Source: Siccibacter colletis (GTDB taxonomy: Bacteria; Pseudomonadota; Gammaproteobacteria; Enterobacterales; Enterobacteriaceae). From it: a stretch of 52,740 bases of DNA. Made by a program: the position numbers and the translations under genes. The notes beneath the pieces were generated by a model that made no database searches, was not told where the DNA came from, and saw only the letters and a list, made by a program, of their open reading frames with translations. Each line of letters starts with the position of its first letter. Position 1 is the first letter of the stretch. The DNA lies in assembly GCF_000696575.1 (NCBI RefSeq), contig NZ_JMSQ01000020.1, positions 1 to 52,740 on the forward strand, given 5' to 3'. This document shows positions 21,661 to 31,441 of this stretch, in pieces.

Positions 21661-22130
21661 TGTGGATATCACTGTGAAGAAGTGAATGATTACCGGAGGA
21701 CAAGTGAGAAAGTTCCTGGAGGACGCGCAGAAACGCCTTAATTTTTCTTGCTTAAATTCATCATGTTACTCGTACCACCCAGCGTCTCACGCCGCTTTGT
21801 GTGATGATCGTCACATCAACGATCCTGGTGATGATGAAAGATCGACCAGAGACGTATTTATCCACAGATAATGCCAGTTTCCTGGCCAGCTATTGGGTAA
21901 AATTTCGATTATCCGCATCCGTCAAGGCTGTGGATCGAACCAGTAGTGGTAAGTTTTCCCAGTTATCCCATTTTTCTGTGGATAACATGGTGTAAGATCC
22001 TGTTTATTGTCAGTGACCAGTTTTGGAAAACCCGCAGCCGTCATCGCGCAGCCAAAAATTTAACGAAAAAAAAGCATGTGAAATCATCATATTGCTTATG
22101 ATGCACAAGTTCGGTTTCAGGTTTTCCACA
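21661..22130. promoter_or_regulatory. DARS2-like DnaA-reactivating sequence (cluster of DnaA boxes)
   Basis: The 684-bp gap between rppH and mutH has no credible gene but several DnaA boxes. Two are perfect TTATCCACA: 21858-21866 (+) and 21977-21985 (-). Others with one or two mismatches are 21661-21669 (-), 21909-21917 (+), 21929-21937 (-) and 22122-22130 (+). In E. coli the rppH(ygdP)-mutH interval is the site of DARS2. There three core DnaA boxes, with IHF and Fis, convert ADP-DnaA to ATP-DnaA and set replication timing. The opposing pair 21909/21929 plus 21977 is the best candidate for the core. Location and boxes are seen; activity is inferred. IHF and Fis sites were not resolved by eye. 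Confidence 0.8.
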
Positions 22131-22176
22131 CGGTGCAAAACTGCTGTTCATTTTTTCGCCACAGGTAAAAGTTGTT

Positions 22177-22863
22177 ATGCATGCCCTCGAACCATTAGCG
22201 CATCCCCCCGAAAACGAAGCGGAACTGCTGGCACAAGCGCAGCGGCTCGCGGGCCTGACGCTGGGGGAACTGGCCCTGCGGGTGGGGCTGACCCCGCCGG
22301 CCGATCTGAAGCGCGATAAAGGCTGGATCGGGGTATTGCTGGAGCTGTGGCTTGGTGCCAGCGCGGGAAGTAAGCCCGAGCAAGACTTCGCAGCCATTGG
22401 CATTGAACTCAAAACCATTCCGATAGACAGCCTGGGGCGCCCGCTGGAAACCACCTTTGTTTGCGTGGCACCGCTGACTGGCAATACCGGTGTGATCTGG
22501 GAAACCAGCCACGTGCGCCACAAACTTAAGCGCGTACTCTGGATCCCGGTAGAGGGCGAACGCGCCATCCCGGTAGCGGAGCGCCGCGTCGGCAGCCCGC
22601 TACTGTGGAGCCCGGATCGGGAAGAAGAAGAGCAGCTGCGCCGCGACTGGGAGGAGCTGATGGATCTGATAGTGCTGGGCCAGGTCGAACGTATCACAGC
22701 CCGCCACGGCGAAGTGCTGCAGCTGCGCCCTAAAGCCGCAAACAGCAAAGCCCTGACCGAGGCCTTCGGCGCGCATGGCGAACCCATTCTTACCCTGCCG
22801 CGCGGCTTTTATCTGAAAAAGAATTTTACCGCCGCGCTGCTGGCGCGCCATTTCATGATGTAA
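22177..22863 (+). CDS. mutH: DNA mismatch repair endonuclease MutH
   Basis: MutH nicks the unmethylated strand at hemimethylated GATC when activated by MutS and MutL, which directs mismatch repair to the new strand. The product is 228 aa (E. coli 229). The nuclease triad is visible as D in [10 protein letters not shown] and the E and K of IELKTIP. The DNA-contact region GSPLLWSP and the C-terminal [15 protein letters not shown], needed for GATC recognition and MutL activation, are intact. The first about 15 residues differ from E. coli. It starts 47 bp after the last DnaA box of the DARS2-like region. Confidence 0.97.
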   Translation: MHALEPLAHPPENEAELLAQAQRLAGLTLGELALRVGLTPPADLKRDKGWIGVLLELWLGASAGSKPEQDFAAIGIELKTIPIDSLGRPLETTFVCVAPLTGNTGVIWETSHVRHKLKRVLWIPVEGERAIPVAERRVGSPLLWSPDREEEEQLRRDWEELMDLIVLGQVERITARHGEVLQLRPKAANSKALTEAFGAHGEPILTLPRGFYLKKNFTAALLARHFMM

Positions 22864-22950
22864 ACCGCGCTGCGGGTGCTCAATTATTTTTGTATGCGCC
22901 TGCGGGGGCGGCATATAATTGACGTTTTATTTTATGGCAGGATTTTTTAG

Positions 22951-23661
22951 ATGTTTGCATGGATAACGGACCCCAACGCATGGCTCGCGCTCGGCACGCT
23001 GACGCTGCTCGAGATTGTGCTGGGTATCGATAATATTATTTTTCTCTCTCTGGTTGTGGCGAAGCTACCAAAACACCAACAGGCGAAGGCGCGTAAGCTG
23101 GGTCTGGCGGGTGCAATGATCATGCGTCTTTCGCTGCTGGCGTCCATCGCATGGGTTATCCGCCTGACAAACCCGTTATTTACGGTGTTTGGTCAGGAGA
23201 TCTCCGCGCGTGACCTGATTCTGCTGCTCGGCGGGCTGTTCCTTATCTGGAAAGCCTGTAAGGAGATCCACGAATCGATCGAGGGTGAAGAGGAAGGACT
23301 TAAAACCAACGTCCACTCCTTCTTCGGAGCGATTTTCCAGATCATGCTGCTGGATATCATCTTCAGCCTGGACTCGGTGATTACCGCGGTTGGCCTGTCC
23401 GATCATCTGTTTATCATGATGGCGGCGGTGGTTATCGCAGTTGGCGTGATGATGTTTGCAGCGCGTCCTATCGGCGAATTCGTGGATCGTCACCCCTCGG
23501 TAAAAATGCTGGCGCTGTCGTTTCTGATCCTCGTGGGCTTCACCCTGATGCTGGAGAGCTTCGATGTGCATGTGCCGAAAGGTTACATCTACTTCGCGAT
23601 GTTCTTCTCCATTGCCGTCGAGAGCCTTAACCTGCTGCGCAGCAAGAAAAATCCGCTCTGA
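22951..23661 (+). CDS. ygdQ: TerC family inner-membrane protein YgdQ
   Basis: This 236-aa integral membrane protein (E. coli 237) has about seven transmembrane segments. The TerC-family signatures LGIDNIIFLSLVVAKLP near the N-terminus and LDIIFSLDSVITAVGLSDH in the middle carry the paired acidic residues thought to bind metal. TerC relatives such as Alx and MeeY/YoaE export Mn2+ or support metallation of exported proteins; the role of YgdQ itself is not established. It is followed by a strong terminator and appears to be a single-gene unit. Confidence 0.92.
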   Translation: MFAWITDPNAWLALGTLTLLEIVLGIDNIIFLSLVVAKLPKHQQAKARKLGLAGAMIMRLSLLASIAWVIRLTNPLFTVFGQEISARDLILLLGGLFLIWKACKEIHESIEGEEEGLKTNVHSFFGAIFQIMLLDIIFSLDSVITAVGLSDHLFIMMAAVVIAVGVMMFAARPIGEFVDRHPSVKMLALSFLILVGFTLMLESFDVHVPKGYIYFAMFFSIAVESLNLLRSKKNPL

Positions 23662-23676
23662 CACGCCCGTTGCACG

Positions 23677-23718
23677 CTTCTTCCTCCCTTAACCGGGGGA
23701 GGAAGAAGTCTCGTTTTT
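23677..23718 (+). terminator. Rho-independent terminator of ygdQ
   Basis: CTTCTTCCTCCC and GGGAGGAAGAAG form a perfect 12-bp stem with a loop of about 8 nt. The tail TCTCGTTTTT follows 15 bp after the ygdQ stop. Confidence 0.85.
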
Positions 23719-23836
23719 ACCGGTTTCATCGCCAAAAGACACATTTTTTAAGATTTCCCTCCTTTACCCCTCCCATAGTTAGCAGTTATTACTACACTCT
23801 ATATTTATTTACCCGAACCATAAGAGGCGTATAACG

Positions 23837-24055
23837 ATGAAGAAATGGGCTGTAGCAATTTCCGCTGTGGGTTTGGCGTTTGCTGTTTCCGGCTGTAGCA
23901 GCGATTATGTCATGGCAACCAAAGATGGCCGTATGATCCTGACCGAAGGCAAGCCGCAGGTTGATGACGATACCGGTCTGGTGAGCTACCGCGATCCGCA
24001 GGGCAATGAAATGCAGATCAACCGCGACGACGTATCACAGATTATCGAGCGCTAA
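23837..24055 (+). CDS. ygdR: small YgdI/YgdR-family lipoprotein
   Basis: This 72-aa lipoprotein has a signal peptide ending in lipobox VSG|C at residue 20, followed by SSD. Ser at +2 predicts sorting to the outer membrane by Lol. The mature part is a DUF903 SH3-like domain of about 50 residues ([20 protein letters not shown]). It matches E. coli YgdR almost residue for residue. The function is unknown. RBS AAGAGG lies upstream, and a terminator follows. Confidence 0.92.
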   Translation: MKKWAVAISAVGLAFAVSGCSSDYVMATKDGRMILTEGKPQVDDDTGLVSYRDPQGNEMQINRDDVSQIIER

Positions 24056-24060
24056 AGTGT

Positions 24061-24092
24061 AAGGTCAGCCATCTGCTGGCCTTTTGATTTTT
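24061..24092 (+). terminator. Rho-independent terminator of ygdR
   Basis: AAGGTCAGC and GCTGGCCTT form a 9-bp stem (one G-T pair) with loop CATCT, followed by a T-rich tail (TTGATTTTT). It begins 5 bp after the ygdR stop. Confidence 0.8.
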
Positions 24093-24226
24093 ATTGCCCT
24101 GCCCACTTCCCCTTTGCCTTCCCCTCTGCCATGTTTATAGCCCCCTCTTCATGTGATGCGTGAATGAGGACGACGCTTGTCGTCAGGATAACCTGACGCT
24201 GACAGACAGATAACAGGAAGCCGGCT

Positions 24227-25267
24227 ATGCATTATCACCGTATCCCCCATAGTTCACTTGAAATAAGTCAGCTGGGGCTGGGCACAATGACGTTTGGTGA
24301 GCAGAACAGCGAAGCCGATGCCCACGCGCAGCTTGATTACGCCGTAAGCCAGGGAATCAACCTGATTGACGTAGCAGAGATGTATCCCGTGCCGCCACGC
24401 CCTGAAACCCAGGGGCTGACCGAAACCTACGTCGGTAACTGGCTGGCGAAGCGCGGCAATCGTGAAAAACTGATCGTCGCCTCTAAAGTCAGCGGCCCGA
24501 GCCGCAACAACGACAACGCCATTCGCCCGAATCAGGTGCTGGATCGCAAGAACATCCGCGAAGCGCTGGACACCAGCCTGAAGCGTCTGCAAACCGATTA
24601 TCTCGATCTCTATCAGGTACACTGGCCGCAGCGTCCGACCAACTGCTTTGGCAAGCTGGGTTATACCTGGACCGACACCACTCCGCCGGTGACGCTGCTC
24701 GAAACCCTGGAAGCCCTGGCAGAGTGCCAGCGTGCCGGGAAGATCCGCTATATCGGCGTGTCCAACGAAACCGCGTTCGGCGTAATGCGCTACCTGCATC
24801 TGGCGGAGAAGCACGACCTGCCGCGCATCGTCACCATTCAGAATCCTTACAGCCTGGTGAATCGCAGCTTTGAAGTGGGCCTGGCCGAAGTCAGCCAGTA
24901 TGAAGGCGTTGAGCTGCTGGCTTACTCCTGCCTGGCATTTGGCGTGCTGACCGGTAAATACCTGAACGGTGCACAGCCTGCCGGAGCGCGTAACACGCTG
25001 TTCAGCCGCTTTACGCGCTACAGCGGCGAGCAGACCCAGAAAGCGGTGGCGGCGTATGTTGAGATCGCGAAACGCCACGGGCTGGACCCGGCACAGATGG
25101 CGCTGGCCTTTGTCCGTCAGCAGGCGTTTGTCGCCAGCACGTTACTGGGTGCCACCACGCTGGAGCAGCTGAAAACGAACGTTGAAAGCCTGAACGTAAC
25201 GCTCAGCGAAGAAGTGCTGGCCGAACTGGAAGCGGTGCATCAGGTCTATACCTACCCGGCCCCCTGA
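24227..25267 (+). CDS. tas: aldo/keto reductase Tas
   Basis: This is a cytoplasmic NADP(H)-dependent aldo/keto reductase of 346 aa, the E. coli length. The AKR tetrad is visible: Asp in NLIDVAEMYP, Tyr in the same block, Lys in LIVASKVSG and His in YQVHWPQRP. The cofactor-binding end shows QQAFVASTLLGATTLEQLKTN. E. coli tas was found as a suppressor of tyrosine auxotrophy; its natural substrate is unknown. It stands alone between terminators. Confidence 0.95.
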   Translation: MHYHRIPHSSLEISQLGLGTMTFGEQNSEADAHAQLDYAVSQGINLIDVAEMYPVPPRPETQGLTETYVGNWLAKRGNREKLIVASKVSGPSRNNDNAIRPNQVLDRKNIREALDTSLKRLQTDYLDLYQVHWPQRPTNCFGKLGYTWTDTTPPVTLLETLEALAECQRAGKIRYIGVSNETAFGVMRYLHLAEKHDLPRIVTIQNPYSLVNRSFEVGLAEVSQYEGVELLAYSCLAFGVLTGKYLNGAQPAGARNTLFSRFTRYSGEQTQKAVAAYVEIAKRHGLDPAQMALAFVRQQAFVASTLLGATTLEQLKTNVESLNVTLSEEVLAELEAVHQVYTYPAP

Positions 25268-25290
25268 ACGTCTTCGCGCCAGTGAGACAA

Positions 25291-25319
25291 AAAAAGACCC
25301 GCCTGAGTGGGTCTTTTTT
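25291..25319. terminator. bidirectional terminator between tas and lplT
   Basis: AAAAAGACCC and GGGTCTTTTT form a symmetrical stem with loop GCCTGAGT. There are A residues on the left and T residues on the right, so it can end transcription from both convergent genes. Confidence 0.88.
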
Positions 25320-25320
25320 A

Positions 25321-26514
25321 TTACTGCTTGCGGCGCCAGAGCCACAGTCCGCCGATGGACAGGGCAAACAGCACGCCAAACCCGACGCCAATGCCGACCA
25401 CCGGAGCCCCGGCTTTTACCGCCAGCGAATAGAGTCCCAGCATGACCAGCATGGCGGTGTTCTCGCCCAGGTTCTGCACCGCAATCGCATTGCCCGCGCC
25501 GACGGTGTGTTTCCCGCGCTCCTGCAACAGCGCATTGAGCGGCACCACAAAGAAACCGCCCAGCACGCCGATAAGGATCAGCAGCCCGTAAGCCGGAAGC
25601 AGCGCCTGCTGCACCGCGAAGATGGCCACGGCTACGCCAATCAGCACCCCGGCAGGCATGCAGCGCGCAACCTTATCCAGCGTAACCAGCTTAGCCGCCG
25701 CGCCGGCACCAACGACGATGCCGATGGCGACCATCGCATTCAGATAGGTCGGCGTGGCGTTATCGGTAATACCCAGCGCCTGTGGCACCCACAGTACCAG
25801 CAGGAAACGCAGCGTCACCCCGGCCCCCCAGAACAGGCTGGTACCCATCAGCGAGAAGCGGGTTTCGTCGCTGCGCCACAGAGTGCGGCTTGCGCAGAAG
25901 AAGCTGCGAGTCATCGGCCCGAAACGCCAGGACTGGCCGGGGCGCGCGGCGTCGAGCTTCGGAATAAACAGGTTAGCCACCACTGCCGCGGCATACACCA
26001 GAGCGCACAGGCCCAGCGCCAGCAGCAGGTTGAGATCGGCGAGGATCCCGCCCATGACCGACCCCAGCAGGATGGCAGCGATAGTGGACGACTCCATCAG
26101 CCCGTTGGCTTTCACCAGCTTATCGCCGGAGGTCAGCTCACCGAGGATGCCGTACTTGGCGGGAGAGTACGCCGCAGCGCCAACGCCCACCAGGGTATAG
26201 CCGATAAACGGGTTCACGCCGAGGCAGATGGAGGCCGCACCCAGCAGCTTCAGGCTGTTGGCGAACATCATCACGCGCCCTTTCGAGAAGCTGTCCGCAA
26301 TCTGCCCGACGAACGGGGCAAACAGAATGTAAGCACCCACAAACACCATCTGCAGCACCGGCTGGCTCCAGTCCGGGTAGAACTGCGCTTTCAGCACCGC
26401 CAGGGTAACGAACAGCAGCGCATTATCGCCAAAAGCGGAGAGGAACTGGGCGGCGATAACCGCCACCATGCCCCGTGACCAGATAGAGGGGGAAGTGAGT
26501 CCGGCATTATTCAT
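25321..26514 (-). CDS. lplT: lysophospholipid transporter LplT
   Basis: This inner-membrane MFS protein flips lysophosphatidylethanolamine and related lysolipids to the cytoplasmic side, where Aas re-acylates them. The ATG at 26514 gives 397 aa, the E. coli length. About 12 hydrophobic segments are evident, with conserved loops such as [22 protein letters not shown] and [14 protein letters not shown]. It overlaps the end of aas by 8 nt, so the pair is cotranslated; transporter and acyltransferase form one repair route. Confidence 0.95.
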   Translation of the reverse strand: MNNAGLTSPSIWSRGMVAVIAAQFLSAFGDNALLFVTLAVLKAQFYPDWSQPVLQMVFVGAYILFAPFVGQIADSFSKGRVMMFANSLKLLGAASICLGVNPFIGYTLVGVGAAAYSPAKYGILGELTSGDKLVKANGLMESSTIAAILLGSVMGGILADLNLLLALGLCALVYAAAVVANLFIPKLDAARPGQSWRFGPMTRSFFCASRTLWRSDETRFSLMGTSLFWGAGVTLRFLLVLWVPQALGITDNATPTYLNAMVAIGIVVGAGAAAKLVTLDKVARCMPAGVLIGVAVAIFAVQQALLPAYGLLILIGVLGGFFVVPLNALLQERGKHTVGAGNAIAVQNLGENTAMLVMLGLYSLAVKAGAPVVGIGVGFGVLFALSIGGLWLWRRKQ

Positions 26515-28666
26515 GTGGGGTCTCTGCCTGTTCAAGCATGGTTTTCAGGGTGACGAAATCCGGTTTGCCGCTACCCAACAGCGGCAGCTGTTTGATATAG
26601 CGGATATCACGCGGCACCGCCAGTTCAGGTACGCCGCTGCTGCGCGCCTGTCGCTGAAGCACATCGCGCTTCAGCTCAGGATCGGTAGTAAACAGCACCA
26701 GCGCCTCCCCTTTAGCCTCGTCGCTTTTGATGACCGTGGCATGAAGCTTATCCGGCGATACCGCCAGCGCCAGCTGCTCGACCATCTCCAGCGAGACCAT
26801 TTCGCCTGCAATTTTGGCAAAGCGCTTCGCGCGACCCTGGATCGCCACAAAGCCCTGCTCATCAAAGGTCACGATATCGCCGGTGTCATACCAGCCCGCT
26901 TCCATCTCGCCCGCCGCGTTCTCAGCAGCCGGTGTTTCCAGCACCCCAGGGTTCTCGACACGCAGATAGCCCTTCATGATGTTCGGGCCTTTAAGCTGCA
27001 GGCGACCGCCCTGCTCAATGCCGGGCACCGCCAGCAGACGCGCATCCATCGCGGGCAGAATGCGCCCCACGGTGTGCGGTTTCGCGGCCATCGGTACGTT
27101 AATCGAGACCACCGGCGCGCATTCGGTAACGCCATAGCCTTCCAGAATGCGCAGGCCGAATTTGTCCTGCCACAGCGTGCGGGTGCTCTCCTGCAGCTTC
27201 TCCGCACCGGCAACCACGTAGCGCAGGCGATAGAAGTCATACGGATGGGCAAAACGCGCGTAGTGCCCGAGGAAGGTAGAGGTACCGAACAGCACGGTGC
27301 AGTTCCGGTCGTAGACCAACTCCGGCACGATGCGGTAGTGCAGCGGGCTCGGGTAGAGGAACACTTCCGCCCCGGTAAACAGCGGCGTGAACAGCCCCAC
27401 GGTCAGCCCGAAGGAGTGGAACAGCGGCAGGGCCGACATAAAGCGGTCATTGGCGGTAAAGTCCGCTATGGTGCGGATCTGCTCGACGTTGGCCAGCAGG
27501 CTTTTATGGCTGTGCACCACGCCCTTCGGATTGCCTTCCGAGCCGGACGTAAACAGCACCACCGCCGCGTCTTCGGGCTGCTGCGGCACCTGCGCCAGGC
27601 GCGGCATTAGCAGGTGGCTGAAGATCCAGGCTTTATCTTTCAGCGTGACCTCAGATTTCAGATCTTCGAGGAACACCCAGCGAACCTGGTCGATCTGCTC
27701 GACCAGCGGCCAGAGTTTGCCTTTGTCGAGGAACTGGCGTGAGGTGAAGATAGTTTTGATTTGCGCGGCGGTAATAGCGCTGGTCATGCCTTTCACGCCG
27801 GCGGTGTAGTTCATCATCGCCGGAATACGGGCGCGGGAGACGGCCCCAAAAATCACCGCCGGAGTGATGGCGGCGTTGGGCAGCATCAGCCCGATGGTTT
27901 CACCCTGCTTGCTGTATTTCTCAAGGATGCGGCCTACAAACAGCGTTTTCAGCAGCAGCCCACGGTAGCTGTCGGGTTTGAAATTAATGTCCTGCACACA
28001 GGGTTTACGCTCGCCGTAACGATACTGGGCGGCCAGCAGCGCCTCGAACAGCGTTTCACGCGGGCGTACCGCCATACGGGCTTCCATCATGATCTGATGC
28101 AGCATTTCGCCGGCGATTTTACGGCGATCCCGCGCCCGCGGTGCGTCCGGCATCGGCAGGGAGGTCGGCGGTAAGATATGCAGCGTGATTTTCGGAAACA
28201 GGCGGCGTTTAACCAGCCCTTTCAGGCGACTGAAGAAGGTCAGCTCCGCACCGTCGATGCGAATCGGCACCACCGTCGCGTCCGCTTTCGCGGCCACAAA
28301 GCCGGCACCCTCGTAGATTTTCATCAGCGAGCCGCTCACTGAAATCCGCCCCTCCGGGAAGATCACCACCGGACGGCCCTGGTTAACCAGGCGCACCAGG
28401 TGCTTGATCGACATCGGTTTGGTGGGATCGAGGGGGACAAAGTCGATGACTGAACTGACCCAGCGCATATACCACTGCTGGCTGATTGAAGTGTAGACGG
28501 CAAATACCGGGCGCACCGGCAGGAACAGCGCCAGCAGCACGCCATCAAGGAACGAGACGTGGTTTGGCGTGATGATCACCCGCTGGTCACGCAGCGCCTG
28601 CGCATCGCCCAGCACCTCGACCCGAAACAACACGCGCAACAGTGAACGCAAAAAACCTGTCAGCAT
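26507..28666 (-). CDS. aas: bifunctional acyl-[ACP] synthetase / 2-acyl-GPE acyltransferase Aas
   Basis: This inner-membrane enzyme activates fatty acids onto bound acyl carrier protein and transfers them to 2-acylglycerophosphoethanolamine. The start at 28666 ([16 protein letters not shown]) is preceded by AGGGAG and gives 719 aa, the E. coli length; upstream in-frame sequence runs into the sRNA gene and is not coding. The N-terminal PlsC-type acyltransferase domain has NHVSFLDG and [11 protein letters not shown]. The C-terminal AMP-binding domain has [17 protein letters not shown] and [15 protein letters not shown]. It is upstream of and overlaps lplT. Confidence 0.96.
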   Translation of the reverse strand: MLTGFLRSLLRVLFRVEVLGDAQALRDQRVIITPNHVSFLDGVLLALFLPVRPVFAVYTSISQQWYMRWVSSVIDFVPLDPTKPMSIKHLVRLVNQGRPVVIFPEGRISVSGSLMKIYEGAGFVAAKADATVVPIRIDGAELTFFSRLKGLVKRRLFPKITLHILPPTSLPMPDAPRARDRRKIAGEMLHQIMMEARMAVRPRETLFEALLAAQYRYGERKPCVQDINFKPDSYRGLLLKTLFVGRILEKYSKQGETIGLMLPNAAITPAVIFGAVSRARIPAMMNYTAGVKGMTSAITAAQIKTIFTSRQFLDKGKLWPLVEQIDQVRWVFLEDLKSEVTLKDKAWIFSHLLMPRLAQVPQQPEDAAVVLFTSGSEGNPKGVVHSHKSLLANVEQIRTIADFTANDRFMSALPLFHSFGLTVGLFTPLFTGAEVFLYPSPLHYRIVPELVYDRNCTVLFGTSTFLGHYARFAHPYDFYRLRYVVAGAEKLQESTRTLWQDKFGLRILEGYGVTECAPVVSINVPMAAKPHTVGRILPAMDARLLAVPGIEQGGRLQLKGPNIMKGYLRVENPGVLETPAAENAAGEMEAGWYDTGDIVTFDEQGFVAIQGRAKRFAKIAGEMVSLEMVEQLALAVSPDKLHATVIKSDEAKGEALVLFTTDPELKRDVLQRQARSSGVPELAVPRDIRYIKQLPLLGSGKPDFVTLKTMLEQAETPHE

Positions 28667-28758
28667 AACAACTCCCTGTGTAGCTCCCCTGCAGTTGGGG
28701 ACGAAATCGAGGCAGTGTATACGAGTTAAAAGCGAGGGGCGACCCCAAAAAATGGGCG

Positions 28759-28841
28759 AAAAAAAACCTGCGCATCCGCGCAGGTTGGTGCAAAGCATTG
28801 TACGAGAAGTACAGGAATTCTCACCAATCAATACCTCTGGG
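28759..28841 (-). ncRNA. omrA: OmrA/OmrB-family small RNA (single copy)
   Basis: On the - strand the transcript would start CCCAGAGGTATTGATTGGTG, the conserved Hfq-dependent seed region of OmrA and OmrB. It would end with ACCAACCTGCGC, GGAT, GCGCAGGTT and eight T, the shared terminator hairpin. The length is about 83 nt. The family represses outer-membrane proteins (ompT, cirA, fecA, fepA), ompR and csgD and is induced by OmpR. E. coli has two tandem copies between aas and galR; here only one is visible. The tail is closer to OmrA (ACCAACCTGCGCGGATGCGC). A TTAC/GTAAAACATG stretch at about 28927-28949 could hold OmpR sites, but this is weak. Confidence 0.92.
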
Positions 28842-29123
28842 ACTTTGATTGTGGATTGGCACCCTCACCTTCGCCACTGGAAAAAAGCAAAGGAATGCGC
28901 CTAAGTGCAACCAGGTGTGAAAAACATGTTTTACTGTTACAAGTAACGGAAAAAATTGGGGAAAACGTGCTGATGAGCGCGACTAATATCCCGGCATGCG
29001 CTATCACCGTGTTTTAAAGATTGCTGTAATTGTTACATGGCACGGTGATTCTCATCCCGCTTTGCGATACTCGCTCCGGCACCGCCCTTGAACTACCCAC
29101 GCTTTTCCGCAACACTATTTGCA

Positions 29124-29139
29124 GTGTAACCGTTTACCC
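29124..29139. promoter_or_regulatory. GalR/GalS operator upstream of galR
   Basis: GTGTAACCGTTTACCC matches the gal operator consensus GTGNAANCGNTTNCAC at all fixed positions but one (the last A). It lies 16 bp before the galR ATG, which fits autoregulation. The rest of the gap 28842-29123 shows no gene. Confidence 0.75.
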
Positions 29140-29154
29140 AACAGGAAGCGTACT

Positions 29155-30162
29155 ATGGCGACAATAAAGGATGTAGCCCGACTCGCAGGCGTTTCGGTCG
29201 CCACGGTATCCCGCGTTATCAATGATTCGCCCAAAGCCAGCGATGCCTCGCGCCAGGCGGTACAGAGTGCGATGGAGCAGCTCAACTACCACCCTAACGC
29301 CAATGCGCGCGCGCTGGCCCAGCAGAATACCGAGACGGTCGGGCTGGTGGTGGGGGATGTCTCCGATCCGTTCTTTGGGGCAATGGTGAAAGCCGTGGAA
29401 CAGGTCGCCTACCAGACCGGCAATTTTTTACTGATTGGTAACGGCTACCACAACGAACAGAAAGAGCGTCAGGCCATAGAGCAGCTTATCCGTCACCGCT
29501 GCGCAGCGCTGGTGGTGCATGCCAAGATGCTCTCCGACAGCGAGCTGACCGGCCTGATGAAGCAGATCCCCGGTATGGTGCTGATTAACCGCATTCTGCC
29601 CGGCTTTGAGAAGCGCTGCGTGGCGCTGGACGATCGCTACGGCGCCTGGCTTGCGACCCGCCATCTCATCGCGCAGGGCCACACCCGCATCGGCTATCTC
29701 TGCTCCAATCACCCGATCTCCGACGCCGACGATCGTCTGCGCGGCTATTACGATGCGCTGAAAGAGCACGGCCTGCCCTGCAACGATCGGCTGGTGAGTT
29801 TTGGCGAGCCGGATGAAAGCGGCGGCGAGAATGCGATAACCGAGCTGATGGGCCGCGGGCGTAATTTTACCGCCGTAGCCTGCTACAACGATTCTATGGC
29901 CGCCGGCGCGCTGGGGGTGCTGAATGATAACGGTGTCGATGTGCCGAATGAGATTTCCATTATCGGCTTTGATGATGTGCTGATTTCCCGCTACGTCCGT
30001 CCGCGCCTGACCACCGTGCGCTATCCAATCGTGACGATGGCAACCCAGGCGGCAGAGTTAGCGATGTCGCTGGCGGATAACCGTCCTGCACCAGAAACCA
30101 CTCACCTGTTCAGCCCGACGCTGGTACGTCGCCACTCGGTAGTCAGCCCGTCTGACGGTTAA
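29155..30162 (+). CDS. galR: galactose operon transcriptional repressor GalR
   Basis: This LacI-family repressor controls galactose transport and metabolism genes, with galactose as inducer. The ATG at 29155 (MATIKDVARLAGVSVATVSR) has AGGA upstream; an earlier in-frame ATG at 29119 would place the operator inside the coding region and is rejected. The product is 335 aa, about 8 residues shorter at the C-terminus than E. coli GalR (343). It has the N-terminal helix-turn-helix and hinge (residues 1-60), then the periplasmic-binding-protein-like core with GYLCSNHPISDADDRL and FDDVLISRYVRPRLTTV. It converges on the acetyltransferase gene with a 4-bp overlap of stops. Confidence 0.96.
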   Translation: MATIKDVARLAGVSVATVSRVINDSPKASDASRQAVQSAMEQLNYHPNANARALAQQNTETVGLVVGDVSDPFFGAMVKAVEQVAYQTGNFLLIGNGYHNEQKERQAIEQLIRHRCAALVVHAKMLSDSELTGLMKQIPGMVLINRILPGFEKRCVALDDRYGAWLATRHLIAQGHTRIGYLCSNHPISDADDRLRGYYDALKEHGLPCNDRLVSFGEPDESGGENAITELMGRGRNFTAVACYNDSMAAGALGVLNDNGVDVPNEISIIGFDDVLISRYVRPRLTTVRYPIVTMATQAAELAMSLADNRPAPETTHLFSPTLVRRHSVVSPSDG

Positions 30163-30608
30163 AGCGTATAGCGGTACAGGTTGACGCGGGTGTCGGGGTA
30201 GTCGATGCCCTCGCCAATATGCTGCCAGCCGAAACGTTCGTAGTAGTCGCGAAACGCCGCGTACAGATGCAGACTGGCATAGCCCTGCTGGCGCGCGTAC
30301 TGAATCACATGCTGTTGCAGCGCCTGTCCCAGCCCTCTGCCGCGCTGCGGCCCGTCAATGTAGAGCGCAGCCAGCCAGGGAAAGAGATCCTGACGGCTTA
30401 TCAGATCGCAGCGCCACAGCCCGACGGTACCCAGCAGCGTCTCCCCTTCCGTAGCGATAAACGTCAGTGGCAGCGCGTCCGGCTGCTGACTGTGCTCGAT
30501 CACGCTGGCAAAAAATGCGCGGCTTAATCCCTGCCCGAACGCCTGCCACAGCCACTCCGTCACCTGCTCTGCATGGTGCGGAGCCTGATACAGCGGCTGG
30601 ATCATCAT
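30159..30608 (-). CDS. GNAT family N-acetyltransferase
   Basis: This 149-aa single-domain protein has the GNAT acetyl-CoA motif LYIDGPQRGRGLGQALQQHV and the C-terminal YYERFGWQHIGEG typical of the fold. The substrate cannot be told. Its ATG overlaps the stop of the GntR regulator gene (ATGA), so it is the last gene of the PTS-regulator operon and is probably translated with the regulator. It is not part of the E. coli galR-lysA interval. Confidence 0.8.
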   Translation of the reverse strand: MMIQPLYQAPHHAEQVTEWLWQAFGQGLSRAFFASVIEHSQQPDALPLTFIATEGETLLGTVGLWRCDLISRQDLFPWLAALYIDGPQRGRGLGQALQQHVIQYARQQGYASLHLYAAFRDYYERFGWQHIGEGIDYPDTRVNLYRYTL

Positions 30609-31378
30609 ACGATTTTGCCCTGAAAAATGGGCACTGACTCAAACAGATAGCCGTCAAAATCTGGCGCATCGGCATCAGACAGCTCCAGCAGACTGTTTTT
30701 TACGTTTTCCAGATGCTGCCACATTGCCTGCCAGGAGCCCATCACGTCGCGGCGGCGCAGCGCGGCGAGGATAGTTTGCTGATCGCTTAACCATTTCAGG
30801 CGGTGAGTACGGCTCTGAATATGGACGCTCAGCTGCTGCCACAGCGGGCTGCTGTCCATGTGGTGCCAGATGCTTTCCACCGTGGCTAACAGCATCTGAT
30901 TCTGCGACGCGCCGGCCAGCACCAGATGGAACATTTTCTGGTTATCCTGGCTGGAATCATTGATGGCGATGGCGCGCTGCTCCTGCTCAAGGATGCGCTT
31001 GAGATTGTCGATATCAGCCTTAGTGGCCATTTTGGCGGCGAACGCCGCGATATTGCTCTCCAGCAACTGGCGCGCCTGCAGCATTTCGAACGGCCCGACG
31101 TCGCTGCTAAGAAAACGATCCTCTTCGGCGTCGTGCTCCTGCGGAATGCGCATCACGTAGACGCCCGATCCCTGGCGGATATCCACCGTCCCCTGCAGTT
31201 CCAGCATCAGCAGCGCTTCGCGCACAATGGTGCGGCTGACGCCGTATTTCTCCGCGATGTTGCGCTCCGGCGGCAGCCGCGAGCCTGGCGGGTAGTGGCC
31301 CGCAATGATTTGCGCTCTCAGATCGTCGCCAATTTCCTGGTACTGTTTTTTTTCGGGCGGGACAACTGCCTTATCCAC
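30605..31378 (-). CDS. GntR/FadR-family transcriptional regulator, UxuR-like
   Basis: The product is 257 aa, the same length as E. coli UxuR. The winged helix-turn-helix (about residues 10-78) contains GSRLPPERNIAEKYGVSRTI and VREALLMLELQGTVDIRQGS. The FCD effector domain contains GPFEMLQARQLLESNIAAFA and ends MWQHLENVKNSLLEL and FDGYLFESVP, all strikingly close to UxuR/ExuR. The start is GTG at 31378 with AGGTGAT upstream. It lies 102 bp downstream of the PTS IIB gene. Given its family and the UxuR-like boxes at 34639-34752, it most likely controls this PTS operon and not hexuronate genes; the inducer is unknown. Confidence 0.85.
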   Translation of the reverse strand: MDKAVVPPEKKQYQEIGDDLRAQIIAGHYPPGSRLPPERNIAEKYGVSRTIVREALLMLELQGTVDIRQGSGVYVMRIPQEHDAEEDRFLSSDVGPFEMLQARQLLESNIAAFAAKMATKADIDNLKRILEQEQRAIAINDSSQDNQKMFHLVLAGASQNQMLLATVESIWHHMDSSPLWQQLSVHIQSRTHRLKWLSDQQTILAALRRRDVMGSWQAMWQHLENVKNSLLELSDADAPDFDGYLFESVPIFQGKIV

Positions 31379-31441
31379 AATATCACCTGTGCTCTGAATA
31401 GAGGTCTACCCGTCAGGCGTTATTCCGAAGGGTAGTGAACC

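Noticed and set aside
25282-26478. 398-codon + strand frame opposite lplT
   Set aside because: It starts in the tas terminator and is antisense to lplT; the composition (Gln, His and Arg rich) is that of a shadow frame.
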